Positions 50,601 to 59,282 of a DNA stretch of 64,000 nucleotides are shown here, piece by piece. Location of the stretch: the NCBI RefSeq assembly GCF_040712315.1, contig NC_134024.1, positions 30,681,158 to 30,745,157 on the forward strand. Direction: 5' to 3'. The position numbers and the translations under genes were made by a program. The notes under the pieces are model-generated. The model had not been told where the DNA came from and ran no database searches. It saw only the letters and a list, made by a program, of their open reading frames with translations. The DNA comes from Castanea sativa. Its lineage: Eukaryota; Streptophyta; Magnoliopsida; Fagales; Fagaceae. The stretch's first letter is position 1; the number at the start of each line of letters is the position of its first letter.

Positions 50601-53600
50601 ACCCTTTTGTACTCATCAATACGATCCATAAGGCGGCGTACGCTGCGAACGGGCTTTTTCGTCAAAGACTTTCTTAAGTCGTGGTCAGTAGGAAGACCTA
50701 CCTTAAAGGTATTAAGCGCCACCTCATCAAAATCACCATCTATTTCATTAAACATTTCCCAGTATCGGTCGGAGTATGTTTTCAGCGTCTCCCCTTCCTT
50801 CATGGCCATGGAGAGCAGCGAGTCCAATGGCTGAGGGACTCTGCTACACGTAATAAACCGCGAAGCGAATGCCCTAGTTAGCTCCCCGAATGAGTCTACA
50901 GACCCCGATTTGAGACCGTTAAACCATCTCATAGCCACAGGTCCCAAGCTGGAGGGAAAAACTTTACACATCAGAGTCTCGTTGTGAGAGTGCACCGCCA
51001 TCCTCTGGTTGAAGTGACTCACGTGCTCCACCGGATCAGTCCGACCATTATAGATGGTAAAAGTGGGCTGGGTGAACCTCCTGGGAAGCCTCCCCCTCTC
51101 AATCCTCCGTGAAAACGGAGATTTGGAGAGTTGGTGTAACGCCCTACTCATAGTATCGTTGCCTAAGCCCCTAGAACGAAGCTTCTTACGTCGGCGGGTT
51201 GGCTGGTCGTCCTCCTCACCGGAGGACGTTGCACTGGTGGGAGAGCGCGACCTTAAGCCGTAGCCACCTCCCCTATCCTCCTCTGAGGAGGAATTAGATG
51301 AGGACGGTGAAAACCTACGCTTGGCATGGCGTAACTTTCTCTTCAAACGATTAATCTCCTTCTGCATGGCTTTAGAATCGTCCTCCCGGGGGGCGCTACC
51401 CCCACCATGAGTATGGCTGGCGCCTGGGTACTCTGTGTGGACACTTCCCTCACGATCCCTTCGATGTTCAAGACGCTCGAAATAGTCCTCCGGTTGTGAT
51501 CCCTGTGACTCTGCATGGTAAGAGCCTAAGCCTGCCATAATATCCCTACCTCTTCTAGACTAGATTCCCCACAGACGGCGCCAATTGTAAGTGCACAATT
51601 GCACCTGGCCCCAAGAACAGTTACGGGCTCAGGCCCAATGAGCCTTAAACAATATGAATTTGTAGAGTGTGGGCTTGAAACCCAAGTTAGAAGGGTCTGA
51701 GGATTAAATGACAAGCCAAAGCTTGCAAACACTTGAAAACAACAAGGAATACTGTGAATCCACCTATTCGGATGTAAGCCGAGAGCTGTTCTTATATTAT
51801 CTCTTTCTCTTTTTTCTTTTTCTTTTTAGATTACAAAAAAAGGGAGTCCACATTCCTGTTCTAGGTTTCTCCTTAAATACTCCTCTTTTTGATACTTTGT
51901 ACACGTGTTGCCCCAACTCCCCCTTAACCCAGATATTTCTTTTCTCAGTGCCTTTGAATAGTAACCAGAAGTTTCCCTTCCACTGTTCAGGCGTCACTTC
52001 CCCATTAATGCGGCCAGGGTGGTAGATGCAGGGTCTTTAATGTGGAGGTGGCAGCCTTTATCTTTGATATTTCTCTAACATCGATGCTTCTAGAACATTC
52101 AAGGGTTCACCCCCTTTAACCATTGGTCTTGACTGTGTCATTCCCTAACCGTTACCATGAAGTCCCGGGTTCTCCGGTGTCCGTCTGAAGGGAAATTCAT
52201 CATCGGCTGGATCCCCGGATCCTCGGCGTATGGGCCAACCCGTAGTATTAACAAGTTCTAAACCCAAGAGCAGGTCGGCCTTCCTTAGCACGGCCCAAAG
52301 GCCTACATCCTCATCAGGGTTTAATTTCTCCCCACACAAACACTTCAAAATAAATAAATAAATAAATAAATAAAAACATTAAAAGAAAAGGTACACTTGA
52401 AATAAGGTTAGACAAATATGAACATGCATGTGCCTATTTACAAGACTATGGTCACATAATCAAAGCTCACAAGGCATTAACAAATGATGTTGCTCCAAGA
52501 AACTAAACCATGTATTTCTTGACTAGATCTTACATGAATGCAACATTTGACAGCAGCACGGCGGCAAAAAGCTTGCGGTAGTTCCCCATGACCATAAATT
52601 GGATAAAGGAAAGCCCCAAGTGCATTTGGAAACCTGAGGGACAAGAATGGTAAAAGCACATACTTGTGGCACCTTGCTTCTCAAAATAAAAACCAACTGA
52701 ACATTCTTGGTTCAAGGATGCAAGAAAGTAAACACAATGTTCTAGTAATACATGCAAGACAAAAAATCCCCAAAACCATCCATTATCCAGACAAGAAACA
52801 GAGTTACTGGTCATGGTATCAATATTACACCCATAGCAGGAAGCACCAAGAAAAATGCACCACAGAAATAAAACAAACACTTAAAAACGGATTAAGTACG
52901 AAACAGAGAACATAAAAATTACCTGCCAACCGATGAGTTGTAGAGAGCCAAACGATCTATACCATCTTTTGTCTGAAGTACATCCTGGCATAGCTCCACA
53001 TTGTCCTGATCATAATCGGCCATGGCTATAGCATACAGAATAATCCTGAAAGGAAAGCAAAGATAGACATTCTCAGTACTGAACCACAAACTATTACTAT
53101 AACGCACAGCAACGGAAATATATAAATAAATAAATAAGGTGGGGGGTTTTAAGAAACAACTATAAATGTGACCAATCACCCTAAAAGACATCAAGTCCAA
53201 ACACCACATTGCACCATTTTAGAAGCTATCACCTCCCCAGACTTCAATCGCACAGATTGGAAACAAACTACCATATCAGATAAAAACACATTTTGAGTTT
53301 CATGATGTGTAATTTTTTTACCAGCAACTCATACTTATTTCTACACCACCAAGTTCATTTTAAACTCTTCTTCAGTAAGAATCAATTTCAATGTTGTTGT
53401 ATCATCTCAATACAAAAATTTTTTGTCTTTCTCAAATTATCAAATGCATCAACAGAATTAGCAAAAATACTACGGCATTTCAAAGCATAACCATTCTTTA
53501 ACATTAACATATGCATAATTTAACTGAAAAGCCGAAGAGCCTTATAGCCCAACTGGCACCTTGTGGTGTTTCCATCATCAGAGGCGTTCAAATCTCCTAA

Positions 53601-54339
53601 TAAGTTAACCGAATATTAAATTTCATCGAATTTTTCAAATGATAGTGTACGATTTAATCTTTGGAGGCAACCGCATTTTCTTCAAGAACTCGACGAACGG
53701 GCTCTCCAAATCCTGCTCCGAAATCCTCTCATTCTCGTTTTCACCACCACCCAAGTGTTGCTGAACAAGCTTGAAGAACCTCATCAACTGGTTCTTCTCC
53801 GTCAACCCCAAGCTCTTATCCTTGAATATCGCGGCCCGAGAGTCCGGCACGTTCGTCAATCTCCCACTCGCATCGCACACGAAGCTCGAATCGATGCTCT
53901 TGAAGTCAATGTACTGGTTCGCCCCAGATTTCAGGATCAGATCGATGGATTTATCGGCGCAGAACAAAACCCTAGGTCCACACAAGTCGATGTTGAATTT
54001 TCTGGAATGTTCATCGTCGAGGATCTCAGGGACAAAAGAGGAAATTTCGACGTGGGAGTAGAGGGGGCGAGGGGCGAGAGGTACGGGGGTGAAATCGTGG
54101 CCGTTGGATGAGGTGGAGGGAGGAGGGGCAGGATGGGAATTGAGGAAATTTGAGAGGTCGTGGAGAGGGAGAGACGCGTAGTGGGACCCGTAGGAGGAGT
54201 TCGGGTCAAGGTGGAGGACGGTTTTGCCGTTTGCGGAGGCTGCGGCGGCGATTACGGATTCCGGTAGACCTGTGCCGACGACGATCACGTCGAAATTGGT
54301 TGGTTCGATCGGAGGGTATGATGAAGCGTCTTCGCTCAT
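29506..54339 (-). CDS. REP: Rab escort protein (Rab geranylgeranyltransferase component A), nine exons
   Basis: REP binds newly made Rab GTPases in the cytosol, presents them to Rab geranylgeranyltransferase and carries the lipidated Rab to membranes. Exons on minus: 54339-53651, 53045-52923, 52633-52534, 39929-39891, 39786-39540, 39437-39362, 38501-38306, 37813-37733, 29601-29506. All introns are GT-AG and phases match, giving 548 codons plus TAA, a usual length for plant REP. The N terminus has the GDI-fold dinucleotide motif ([14 protein letters not shown]) and the SCR1-type [30 protein letters not shown] follows; the C terminus is acidic. The ATG at 54339 has a strong context (gccgccATGA). 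Introns 3 and 8 hold retrotransposons D and F2. No stop or frame break was found in the exons, so it may be functional. The family call is firm; expression cannot be judged. Confidence 0.93.
29869..31221 (+). repeat. F2 5' LTR
   Basis: It begins TGTTAGAATTATGTG and ends ctaata, where the other copy has ctaaca. The length is 1353 bp. It is distinct in sequence from the F1 LTR family. Confidence 0.95.
31223..31234 (+). other. F2 primer-binding site (initiator tRNA-Met)
   Basis: TGGTATCAGAGC, one base after the LTR end. It is complementary to the 3' end of initiator tRNA-Met, the standard copia primer. Confidence 0.95.
32310..36268 (+). pseudogene. F2 gag-pol polyprotein, three breaks
   Basis: The start ATG at 32310 gives [18 protein letters not shown]. 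Domains in order: gag; zinc knuckle [14 protein letters not shown] (about 33066); protease [12 protein letters not shown] (about 33210); pre-integrase [11 protein letters not shown]; integrase core ([32 protein letters not shown]); RT ([21 protein letters not shown]); RNase H ([28 protein letters not shown]). TAG stops at 33252 and 34797 lie in one frame, and a frameshift near 35700 separates RT from RNase H. Otherwise the frame is open for about 1300 codons. It cannot make a whole polyprotein but is close to intact. Confidence 0.93.
36279..36289 (+). other. F2 polypurine tract
   Basis: aagtgggagat lies directly before the 3' LTR start TGTTAG. Confidence 0.8.
36290..37656 (+). repeat. F2 3' LTR
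   Basis: 1367 bp. It is longer than its partner mainly by extra AT repeats at about 36958-36980. Confidence 0.95.
37733..37813 (-). CDS. REP: REP exon 8
   Basis: 81 bp, acceptor ttccag, donor gtattt. It encodes [20 protein letters not shown] and ILDAALK. Element F2 ends only 76 bp downstream of it, inside intron 8. Confidence 0.85.
38306..38501 (-). CDS. REP: REP exon 7
   Basis: 196 bp, acceptor tttcag, donor gtgatc. It encodes [20 protein letters not shown] and [15 protein letters not shown]. The donor after ATG (phase 0) is the least certain junction of the gene. Confidence 0.88.
39362..39437 (-). CDS. REP: REP exon 6
   Basis: 76 bp, acceptor ctctag, donor gtaagt. It encodes [20 protein letters not shown] and CPSG. 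It is too short to be obvious by ORF scanning but is framed by matching phases. Confidence 0.88.
39540..39786 (-). CDS. REP: REP exon 5
   Basis: 247 bp, acceptor tgcag, donor gtaaga, ending in phase 1. It encodes [20 protein letters not shown] and [12 protein letters not shown], ending VVYPPR. Confidence 0.92.
39891..39929 (-). CDS. REP: REP exon 4 (39-nt microexon)
   Basis: Thirteen codons, [13 protein letters not shown], with acceptor tgcag and donor gtgcat. It continues conserved REP sequence directly from exon 3, which lies 12.6 kb away because of element D. Confidence 0.88.
40643..41393 (-). repeat. D 3' LTR
   Basis: TGTAAGTGCACAATT...CTCCCCACA on plus, 751 bp. It pairs with 51586-52336. 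Confidence 0.96.
41394..41410 (-). other. D polypurine tract
   Basis: On minus, ttttgaggggctat abuts the 3' LTR start. It is short, and only partly purine. Confidence 0.5.
41902..44458 (+). pseudogene. Element D antisense gene: three exons, coiled-coil protein, three in-frame stops
   Basis: Read on plus, opposite to pol. Exons: 41902-42403, 42552-43555, 43652-44458, with gtgcga/tgcag and gtaagt/tgcag junctions and matching phases. They would encode about 770 residues. Exon 1 is globular ([35 protein letters not shown]). Exon 2 continues ([20 protein letters not shown]) and then has an acidic region, a proline run and a lysine-rich, possibly nuclear-localising stretch ([12 protein letters not shown]). 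Exon 3 is a long charged coiled coil (LADLKREK-like heptads, [19 protein letters not shown]) ending in a low-complexity tail. TAG stops at 42818, 43268 and 43994 break it. It resembles the 'putative plant transposon protein' type of antisense gene known from Tat elements; the role is unknown. Confidence 0.75.
44459..44888. other. Spacer between antisense gene and tandem repeats of D
   Basis: AT-rich, with no ORF. Possible 3' UTR of the antisense gene (aatgaagaac, taataaaaag). A short A run lies at 44751-44760. Confidence 0.5.
44889..46155. repeat. 151-bp tandem repeat array (~8.5 copies) in element D
   Basis: The phrase tggtccgagg (or variants) begins at 44890, 45041, 45194, 45345, 45496, 45647, 45798, 45949 and 46100. 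The spacing is 151, 153, then 151 throughout. Each unit contains two related halves of about 75 bp, each starting with a GTCCGAGGAC-type word (variants tccaagga, gtctgagg, gtccgaag). The array lies between the ends of pol and of the antisense gene. Confidence 0.95.
46211..49498 (-). pseudogene. Element D pol: RT, dual RNase H, integrase (one internal stop)
   Basis: A 934-codon ORF (49498-46694), then TAG, then 135 more codons in the same frame (46618-46211 and the bases between). Domains by residue: RT about 65-250 ([42 protein letters not shown]); first RNase H about 340-460; second RNase-H-like domain about 510-650 ([42 protein letters not shown]); integrase zinc H-H-C-C about 745-790 (CDQCQRFA); DDE core with GLDIVGP, SDNGVQF and GQAEAV. 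The stop lies in the integrase just after DDAKGR. The doubled RNase H marks the Tat lineage. Almost intact. Confidence 0.95.
49499..51538 (-). pseudogene. Element D gag-protease, then broken linker to pol
   Basis: The ORF 51538-49799 (579 codons) starts [14 protein letters not shown]. It has a charged N-terminal half and a retrotransposon gag domain about 165-320 ([27 protein letters not shown]). A zinc-knuckle-like [14 protein letters not shown] is at about 400 and a protease near 540 with [14 protein letters not shown]. The active site is DQGS rather than the usual D-S/T-G. After a TAG at 49799 the same frame continues for about 70 codons ([17 protein letters not shown]). It meets another TAG and then loses frame before pol starts at 49498. 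Confidence 0.9.
51565..51583 (-). other. D primer-binding site
   Basis: On minus, TGGCGCCGTCTGTGGGGAA, two bases after the 5' LTR. This is the standard PBS context of Tat-type gypsy elements. Confidence 0.9.
51586..52336 (-). repeat. D 5' LTR
   Basis: 751 bp, partner of 40643-41393. On minus it begins TGTGGGGAGAAATTA and ends TGCACTTACA. Confidence 0.96.
52347..52375. repeat. (AAAT)n microsatellite
   Basis: About seven AAAT units, starting a few bases outside the element D target-site duplication in REP intron 3. A shorter TAAA run is at 53123-53136. Confidence 0.9.
52534..52633 (-). CDS. REP: REP exon 3
   Basis: 100 bp, acceptor ctcag, donor gtaaga, ending in phase 0. It encodes [20 protein letters not shown] and AFCRRAAVK, the most conserved GDI-family block. 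Element D begins 197 bp into the following intron. Confidence 0.95.
52923..53045 (-). CDS. REP: REP exon 2
   Basis: 123 bp, acceptor tttcag, donor gtaatt. It encodes [15 protein letters not shown] and [13 protein letters not shown]. This is a highly conserved GDI/REP segment. Confidence 0.93.
53651..54339 (-). CDS. REP: REP exon 1
   Basis: 689 bp from ATG to KMRLPPKIK plus two bases of the next codon. The donor is gtacac (phase 2). It encodes the Rossmann-type FAD-like fold start and most of the Rab-binding platform. An in-frame GTG at 54366 lies upstream, but the ATG at 54339 is the better start. Confidence 0.93.
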
Positions 54340-54438
54340 GGCGGCGCGTGTATTTGACTCGCTCACTCGGTTAGGTTGGAAAATGCGGAGAAGAGGGAAG
54401 GGAAGACTTCAAATTATGGAGTAAACAACTTTTGAGTT

Positions 54439-54491
54439 TTGACTCAAAAAGTCAATGAGCCCACAATTACAAAAAATAGCCCATTGGGCTA
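54439..54491 (-). promoter_or_regulatory. REP upstream palindromes (W-box pair and CCAAT/GGGCT box)
   Basis: TTGACTCAAAAAGTCAA (54439-54455) is an inverted repeat of TTGACT, the core of WRKY-bound W-boxes. TAGCCCATTGGGCTA (54477-54491) is a near-perfect palindrome. On minus it gives CCAAT and the GGGCT/AGCCC words common in plant housekeeping promoters. They lie about 100-150 bp upstream of the REP ATG. Function is inferred. Confidence 0.4.
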
Positions 54492-54659
54492 GAGATTGGG
54501 CTGACCCATTTAGATCCCTGGGAACGAAAGAGGAAGAAAAGATAGAAACTTTGGTGTTGACGTAGTTGTGTACAACGCGATAAAGAAAGCCTTGTACCAA
54601 CCAAATATTGGGCTTACTGACCCTTTTGTTAGGCCTAACTTTCTGGCCCAAGAGAGAAC

Positions 54660-55949
54660 AAGTAAAAGGCCCAAAATAGGTTAAGTTTTTTTTTTTTTTT
54701 TTTTGAAAATGAAAAATAGGTTAAGTCTTGTGGTACTATGATACTATCATCATGGTTTTCTTTGGTTTAAAATTTTCTCCCTCACTAATTTTAAGAAACC
54801 CCCTACTTAAAAAACTCTCCTAAAGTCATCTCATATCAAGTTGTTTCACATGATAAAAGTTTACTCTCATGTAATTTGATTGAGATTGATGATGCGAAGA
54901 AAATCAGTAGGCTAGATGCTTCGGGCTTCGATGGGCTAGCGACTGTTTTGAAGGCCTGAAAAAGAAAGAACAAAATGATCAAAGGTGACAGGGGTGGATT
55001 AGCCAAGAACCCTCTGATGCCAAAGTTAGTTTTTCTCTTAAATTCTGGAGTTCCAACTTTTTAAGAATTGTAAAGACGTACCTTTATCTAGTTTGAATGA
55101 GCTTTTATATAGTGCGCCTTGGAAACGGTTATTAGATTTGTAACTTCCCATGTATTTGAGGAGGTCAGAGGGTCCAAGGATAACTTCTACAACTACTATG
55201 AGAGTTATACTTTTTTTTATATAACTGTCATTGGATATAACTGTCATTGGAAGTTAAGTATTTAATAAGGAGTTGTAGCAATGAACCTGGATCTCACTCA
55301 TGCCTTGGAATACTAATATGTGGTTCCATTGCCAACTCTTGTAGGCTAGTTCACACTTGGGAATTCCCTAAGTGTTAGGGGGTCGTCCAGGAGCCTTCTT
55401 GATGAATGTACCTCGTTCCCACGGACGATCGTCCTGCCATGGATGACTTTCTTATGTGAGATGTCCCTTTTGCTCTGGATGCCTCCTATGGACGAGTTGG
55501 AGTTGGTTTGATTTTTTAGTTCACCAACAGTTGCCCTTTTGTCCAAGAGTCGTCCAGAGCACTGGAGGATCTACTGGTGTTCTTTGGATGCGTGTCTTCA
55601 TATTAGTAATTGGATGTCGTTCCATGTGTCACAATTTTAATGGTTGAATTTTATTGTCTCAGATTGTGCCACGCGTCATGGTTTTATTGGCGACTTGTCG
55701 CATCGATTTAAGTTTTCAAGGGAAATGCCACGTGGTGCTTCTTGGTTGGTCACGACGTTTTAGGTGCCAATTTTCAATGCCTATAAATAGTGGAATTCCT
55801 CTCGTACCCTTTACATTTCTCAAATTTTCTTCTTTGACATTCCTTGTCCATTGCCTCGTTTAGAAGTATTCCAGCGTCCTTAGTTTTCCTTCGTCTAGAG
55901 CCAGGTATCTTTTTCATACTCGTCTTTAGGTTTTCCTTAAGTTTTCAAA
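54660..55949. other. REP upstream region, then probable 3' LTR/promoter side of element E
   Basis: No coding signal. A T run lies at 54687-54704. From about 54890 onward the ctcgtcc/gacgag words typical of element E appear, so the E 3' LTR probably lies between about 54890 and 55800. Its partner is outside the window, so I cannot set borders. Confidence 0.35.
55782..55789 (+). promoter_or_regulatory. TATA box upstream of element E antisense gene
   Basis: TATAAATA, about 160 bp before the ATG at 55950, followed by a pyrimidine-rich leader (cctctcgtaccctttacatttctc). It is positioned to drive the plus-strand antisense gene. Confidence 0.5.
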
Positions 55950-58091
55950 ATGTCTGAAATTGTTGTCTCTTCGTCTAGTAATAGTATTGATAAAGAGATA
56001 GATGAGTACCATAACTCAACTAGTTACAGTGGCTCTAGTAGTATTAGTAATAGTAGTAGTGGGGGAAATACTATGGACGAGGAATATACCTCTGGGGTTC
56101 CTGGGGTTCCTCTAGAAGTCCTTCAAAAACAACTTAGGACGAGAGTAGCATCTGGGTCTGAGGCCGGTCCTTCGAGTGCTCCCTCGTCCACTCTTCAAGA
56201 CAAGGTTGAGACAATATACAGCTGTGCTGTGGGAGTCCACTCTAAGATAGATGATAAGAAGTTAGCGTCTTTTAGGAGTTGGTACCAAATTCCAGACGAG
56301 TTGAACCCTAGGTTGGCCGTTCGAGAGGAGTGGTGTTGCTAGCCTCGTTTTGGTGTAGGAGTCTATAAGGCTTACCTTTTAGGAGGTCCTAGGTTGCTTC
56401 TTAATGCTTTTTCTAGGGAGTTACTCACTAGGTTAGGTTTAGGGTTATGCCGGTTTAACCCTAATGCATGGAGACTAGTCGTCTTTATGCAAATTTTGTG
56501 GAGAGAGGTGTTTGAAGGGGATCGTCCTCTTACCGTGGACGAATTCATTTACTGTTACAAACCCTCTGAAATTAACCAATCCCCTAGCTTTTATCAATTC
56601 ACAGCTAGAGGGAAAGATTGTAGGATAATAAAGTCTTTGGTTACGTGAGATAGAAACTGGAAGACGAAGTTTTTCTTCGTCTCTAGTTTCTGGGCAGGAC
56701 ACCCTGTTGAGGTTGGCAAGGATCCGTTTGCCCCGTATACTGGAGAGTTAGGGAACCTTCATCCTGAAGGTATGCTTATTATCATTTGTTTTGTTATCTT
56801 TACTATGCATGTCGTTTTATAATTATTTAACCCCCCTTTCTTTTCCCTTGTCTTTTTTGCAGGTGTTAGATGACCGTCCTTGAACAAGTTCTATCTTGGA
56901 CTTATTCAAAAGACTCGTCTTCACCCTGAGAGGGATTTCCATTCCCTGGTTACTCTCCAATGTCTTGCTACGTGGAGACTTGGTCCTGAGCCCTCTCTTA
57001 AAGCCATAGCCCACGAACTTACAGTCCGTCAACGTAAGTCTTTACTTTGAAAAAAATTCCTTTTAATGTCATCTTTTGGAATGATTCTAACAATTTTCTT
57101 TGTAGGGATGGCTACTATGAAGGAGAACAAAAGGAAGGAGGTAGTGGATGAGGCTACTAGGCCAGAGGCTCAGTCTCAGCCTCGTCTTTCCATCGGGGAC
57201 AAAAGGAAGAATTTGTCTAAGACGCTGGATTTGGAAAACCTCCCCAGTCATCGAAGGCATAAGAAGGTGAAACATGGGTCGTCTAGGCCTGAAATCGTTA
57301 AGCTAGGCATGACCCCTCCTATCTCCCAAGTGCCACCCATCCAAGTCCTTGATGTGGACGTGTCTGACCCTGCTAGCGCTACCCCGTCCAAGACCACTAC
57401 TCCTGCTTCATCTCAGCCTCATCCAAAGGTTCCTATGAACATTATTGAAAACGAGGACATAGCCTGGGAGAGGTTTGAAAAATCTATGACTGAGGAAGAC
57501 GTGGTTGCTTGCTATGATATGTCCTTGAAGGAGTTTGAACACTTTGTTGTTCATGACCTCTTTAAGGTATGTAACCTTATCTTTACCTTGTTCTGTCATT
57601 CTACTATGGTTTATTTTATTTATTTATTTATTTATTAATAGGACTCTTAACTGTTTGCTCAGGTAATGTCAAAGTTCATCGCGGCGTCCAGGCAGGCCAC
57701 AAAGATAGACAAGGAGAGGGCCAAGCTTGAGACGAGGCTACGGCAGGTTAAGGGCAATTGCAGAGGTTGGGCTGAGGTAGTAGGCAAGGCTAAGGACAAG
57801 GTTAAGGAGCTTAAGAATCTCGTCGAGAAGTTGAAGGCTGACATTGTTGAGAAGGACACTCGTCTTGCTCATTTTCAAATGAGGAATGACGAGTTAAGTA
57901 CCCTTCTCAAGGACGCCAAAAAGACTGCTGTGGAGGAGTTCAAAGCTTCCAGCCAATTCACTGACCTTCTAGACATGAACTATGCTGTTGGTTTCGAAGA
58001 TTTTTGTATGGACGCTATTGAACGTTTCCCAGAGGTTGACTTTAGCCCTATCAAACTTCAGCTTGGTGGCACTACCAGCTCCTTCCTTTAG
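55950..58091 (+). pseudogene. Element E antisense gene: four exons, coiled-coil C terminus, broken
   Basis: Exons on plus: 55950-56769, 56863-57033, 57106-57566, 57663-58091, with gt/ag junctions (gtatgc, gtaagt, gtatgt; tttgcag, ttgtag, gctcag) and matching phases. The N terminus is serine-rich. A globular part contains LGLCRFNPNAWRLVVFMQIL and RPLTVDEFIYCYKPS. Exon 3 is basic and proline-rich (PSHRRHKKVKHGSSRP). Exon 4 is a coiled coil (ATKIDKERAKLETRLRQVK, KVKELKNLVEKLKADIVEKD). Stops: TAG at 56341, TGA at 56646 and TGA in exon 2 at about 56870. The plan matches the antisense gene of element D, though the sequence differs. Function unknown. Confidence 0.7.
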
Positions 58092-59282
58092 ACGAGCTCA
58101 GAGGATGTTAACGTTGAGGATGATGCCACCACACAGCCTGCCTAGGACGAGCCTAGGATCGGAGATGCCCCCCCTCAGTAAAAATTTGTATAAGAGAAAA
58201 GTAGTTTTAGGTTCCCTTTGTCTTTTTCTTTTTGCTTCTTCTCTTCTTTTTTATGAGGTCCATTGTCTAGGACCATTTGAAATTTATTTCAAGTACATTT
58301 CACTCGTCCAGAACACTTAGGACGACTTCCCAAACAATTGCCTTTTTAGGCTTTTACTTTATAAGGGTTTTTGGACGATGGTCGTCTACCCTTTAAGGCT
58401 TTTGACTAATGAATGTTTATTTCCATTACTCACCTATTATTGAACATATTTTTGTATGGACGAGTTTATCTTTTTGTTTATACTATTCTTGTTACTGGTT
58501 TTCAAGTGGTCTGTTCACTCGTGGTGCTTTGCTCGTCTATATACTTCATTCCTTTATGTTTAACATGTTTGCCATTCTTTAAATTTTACAAGTACAACTC
58601 GTCCTAAGAATGGTATTGTTGATTTAGCCAGTTCTTTCTCTCGTCCATGGGTTGGACAATTGGCCTTCGTCTCTGGACAAGACGTTTCTAGTGTCCTACT
58701 CGTCCAAAATATTGGGGCGTCTTGGCTAAACGTTCATCCATGGATTTTAAATACTTTCACTGCATGCATTTTCTCGTCCATTCCTTGGGCGTCACGCTTA
58801 CAATTTCATCCCATCCTCTGGATGAGTATGGGTTTTCTTGTCCATTTATTAGACGAGTATGCCTTGGTCTATTTTTCTTTGCTTTATCCTTATTTTGAGG
58901 AAAGCTTATGAATGTTACATTCTTGTGTCTAGAGATTTTCATTCATCTTAGGTTTTAGCCTTCTTATGGGTGATATTATGGAGATTAGATTCATTCATCA
59001 AATACATTGGAAATCCAAACCATATTTATAATATAAACATCATTCACAAGTATGGCACATGCTTAGGAGCTAGTGCCTTAGGAAATTAAAATACTTATAC
59101 AAACCAAGTACATAACTTCATCCTTCACAAACTAGTCCATAGACAACACAAAAGTTAGGAACTAATGCGCTTTTTATTATTTAAATATACATAATAATAG
59201 TAAACATGAGTAAGCATGTAGACCACACTTGTAACCTCATCCATGACGTTCATCCATGGTAATTCTCGTCTAAGCTCACCCT
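58092..59282. other. Element E spacer between antisense gene and integrase end
   Basis: No gene and no tandem array seen, unlike element D. The words ctcgtcc and gacgag recur. T-rich, with possible polyadenylation sequence for the antisense gene at about 58230-58300. Confidence 0.45.

Larger units (their letters stand above)
40643..52336 (-). mobile_element. Element D: full-length Ty3/gypsy retrotransposon (Tat lineage) in REP intron 3
   Basis: 11,694 bp, with two LTRs of exactly 751 bp, a TGGCGCC-type PBS, gag-pro-pol on minus and a perfect 5-bp duplication caaac (40638-40642 and 52337-52341). Between pol and the 3' LTR it carries tandem repeats and a three-exon gene on the opposite strand. 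I counted about 21 LTR differences, roughly 97 percent identity. It lies in the same transcriptional direction as REP, so its LTR signals face the same way as the host transcript. Without it intron 3 would be about 905 bp. Confidence 0.97.

Noticed and set aside
29514..53209. REP as a dead pseudogene, because open frames around its exons end in stops
   Set aside because: Those stops lie in introns. Once GT/AG junctions are applied, the exons join without a stop.
54340..54366. REP start nine codons upstream
   Set aside because: The upstream codon is GTG. The first ATG in frame, at 54339, has a good plant start context.
55950..58091. Element E antisense exons as a captured host gene
   Set aside because: The place, orientation and coiled-coil plan match element D, and stops are present. 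A transposon-borne gene is simpler.
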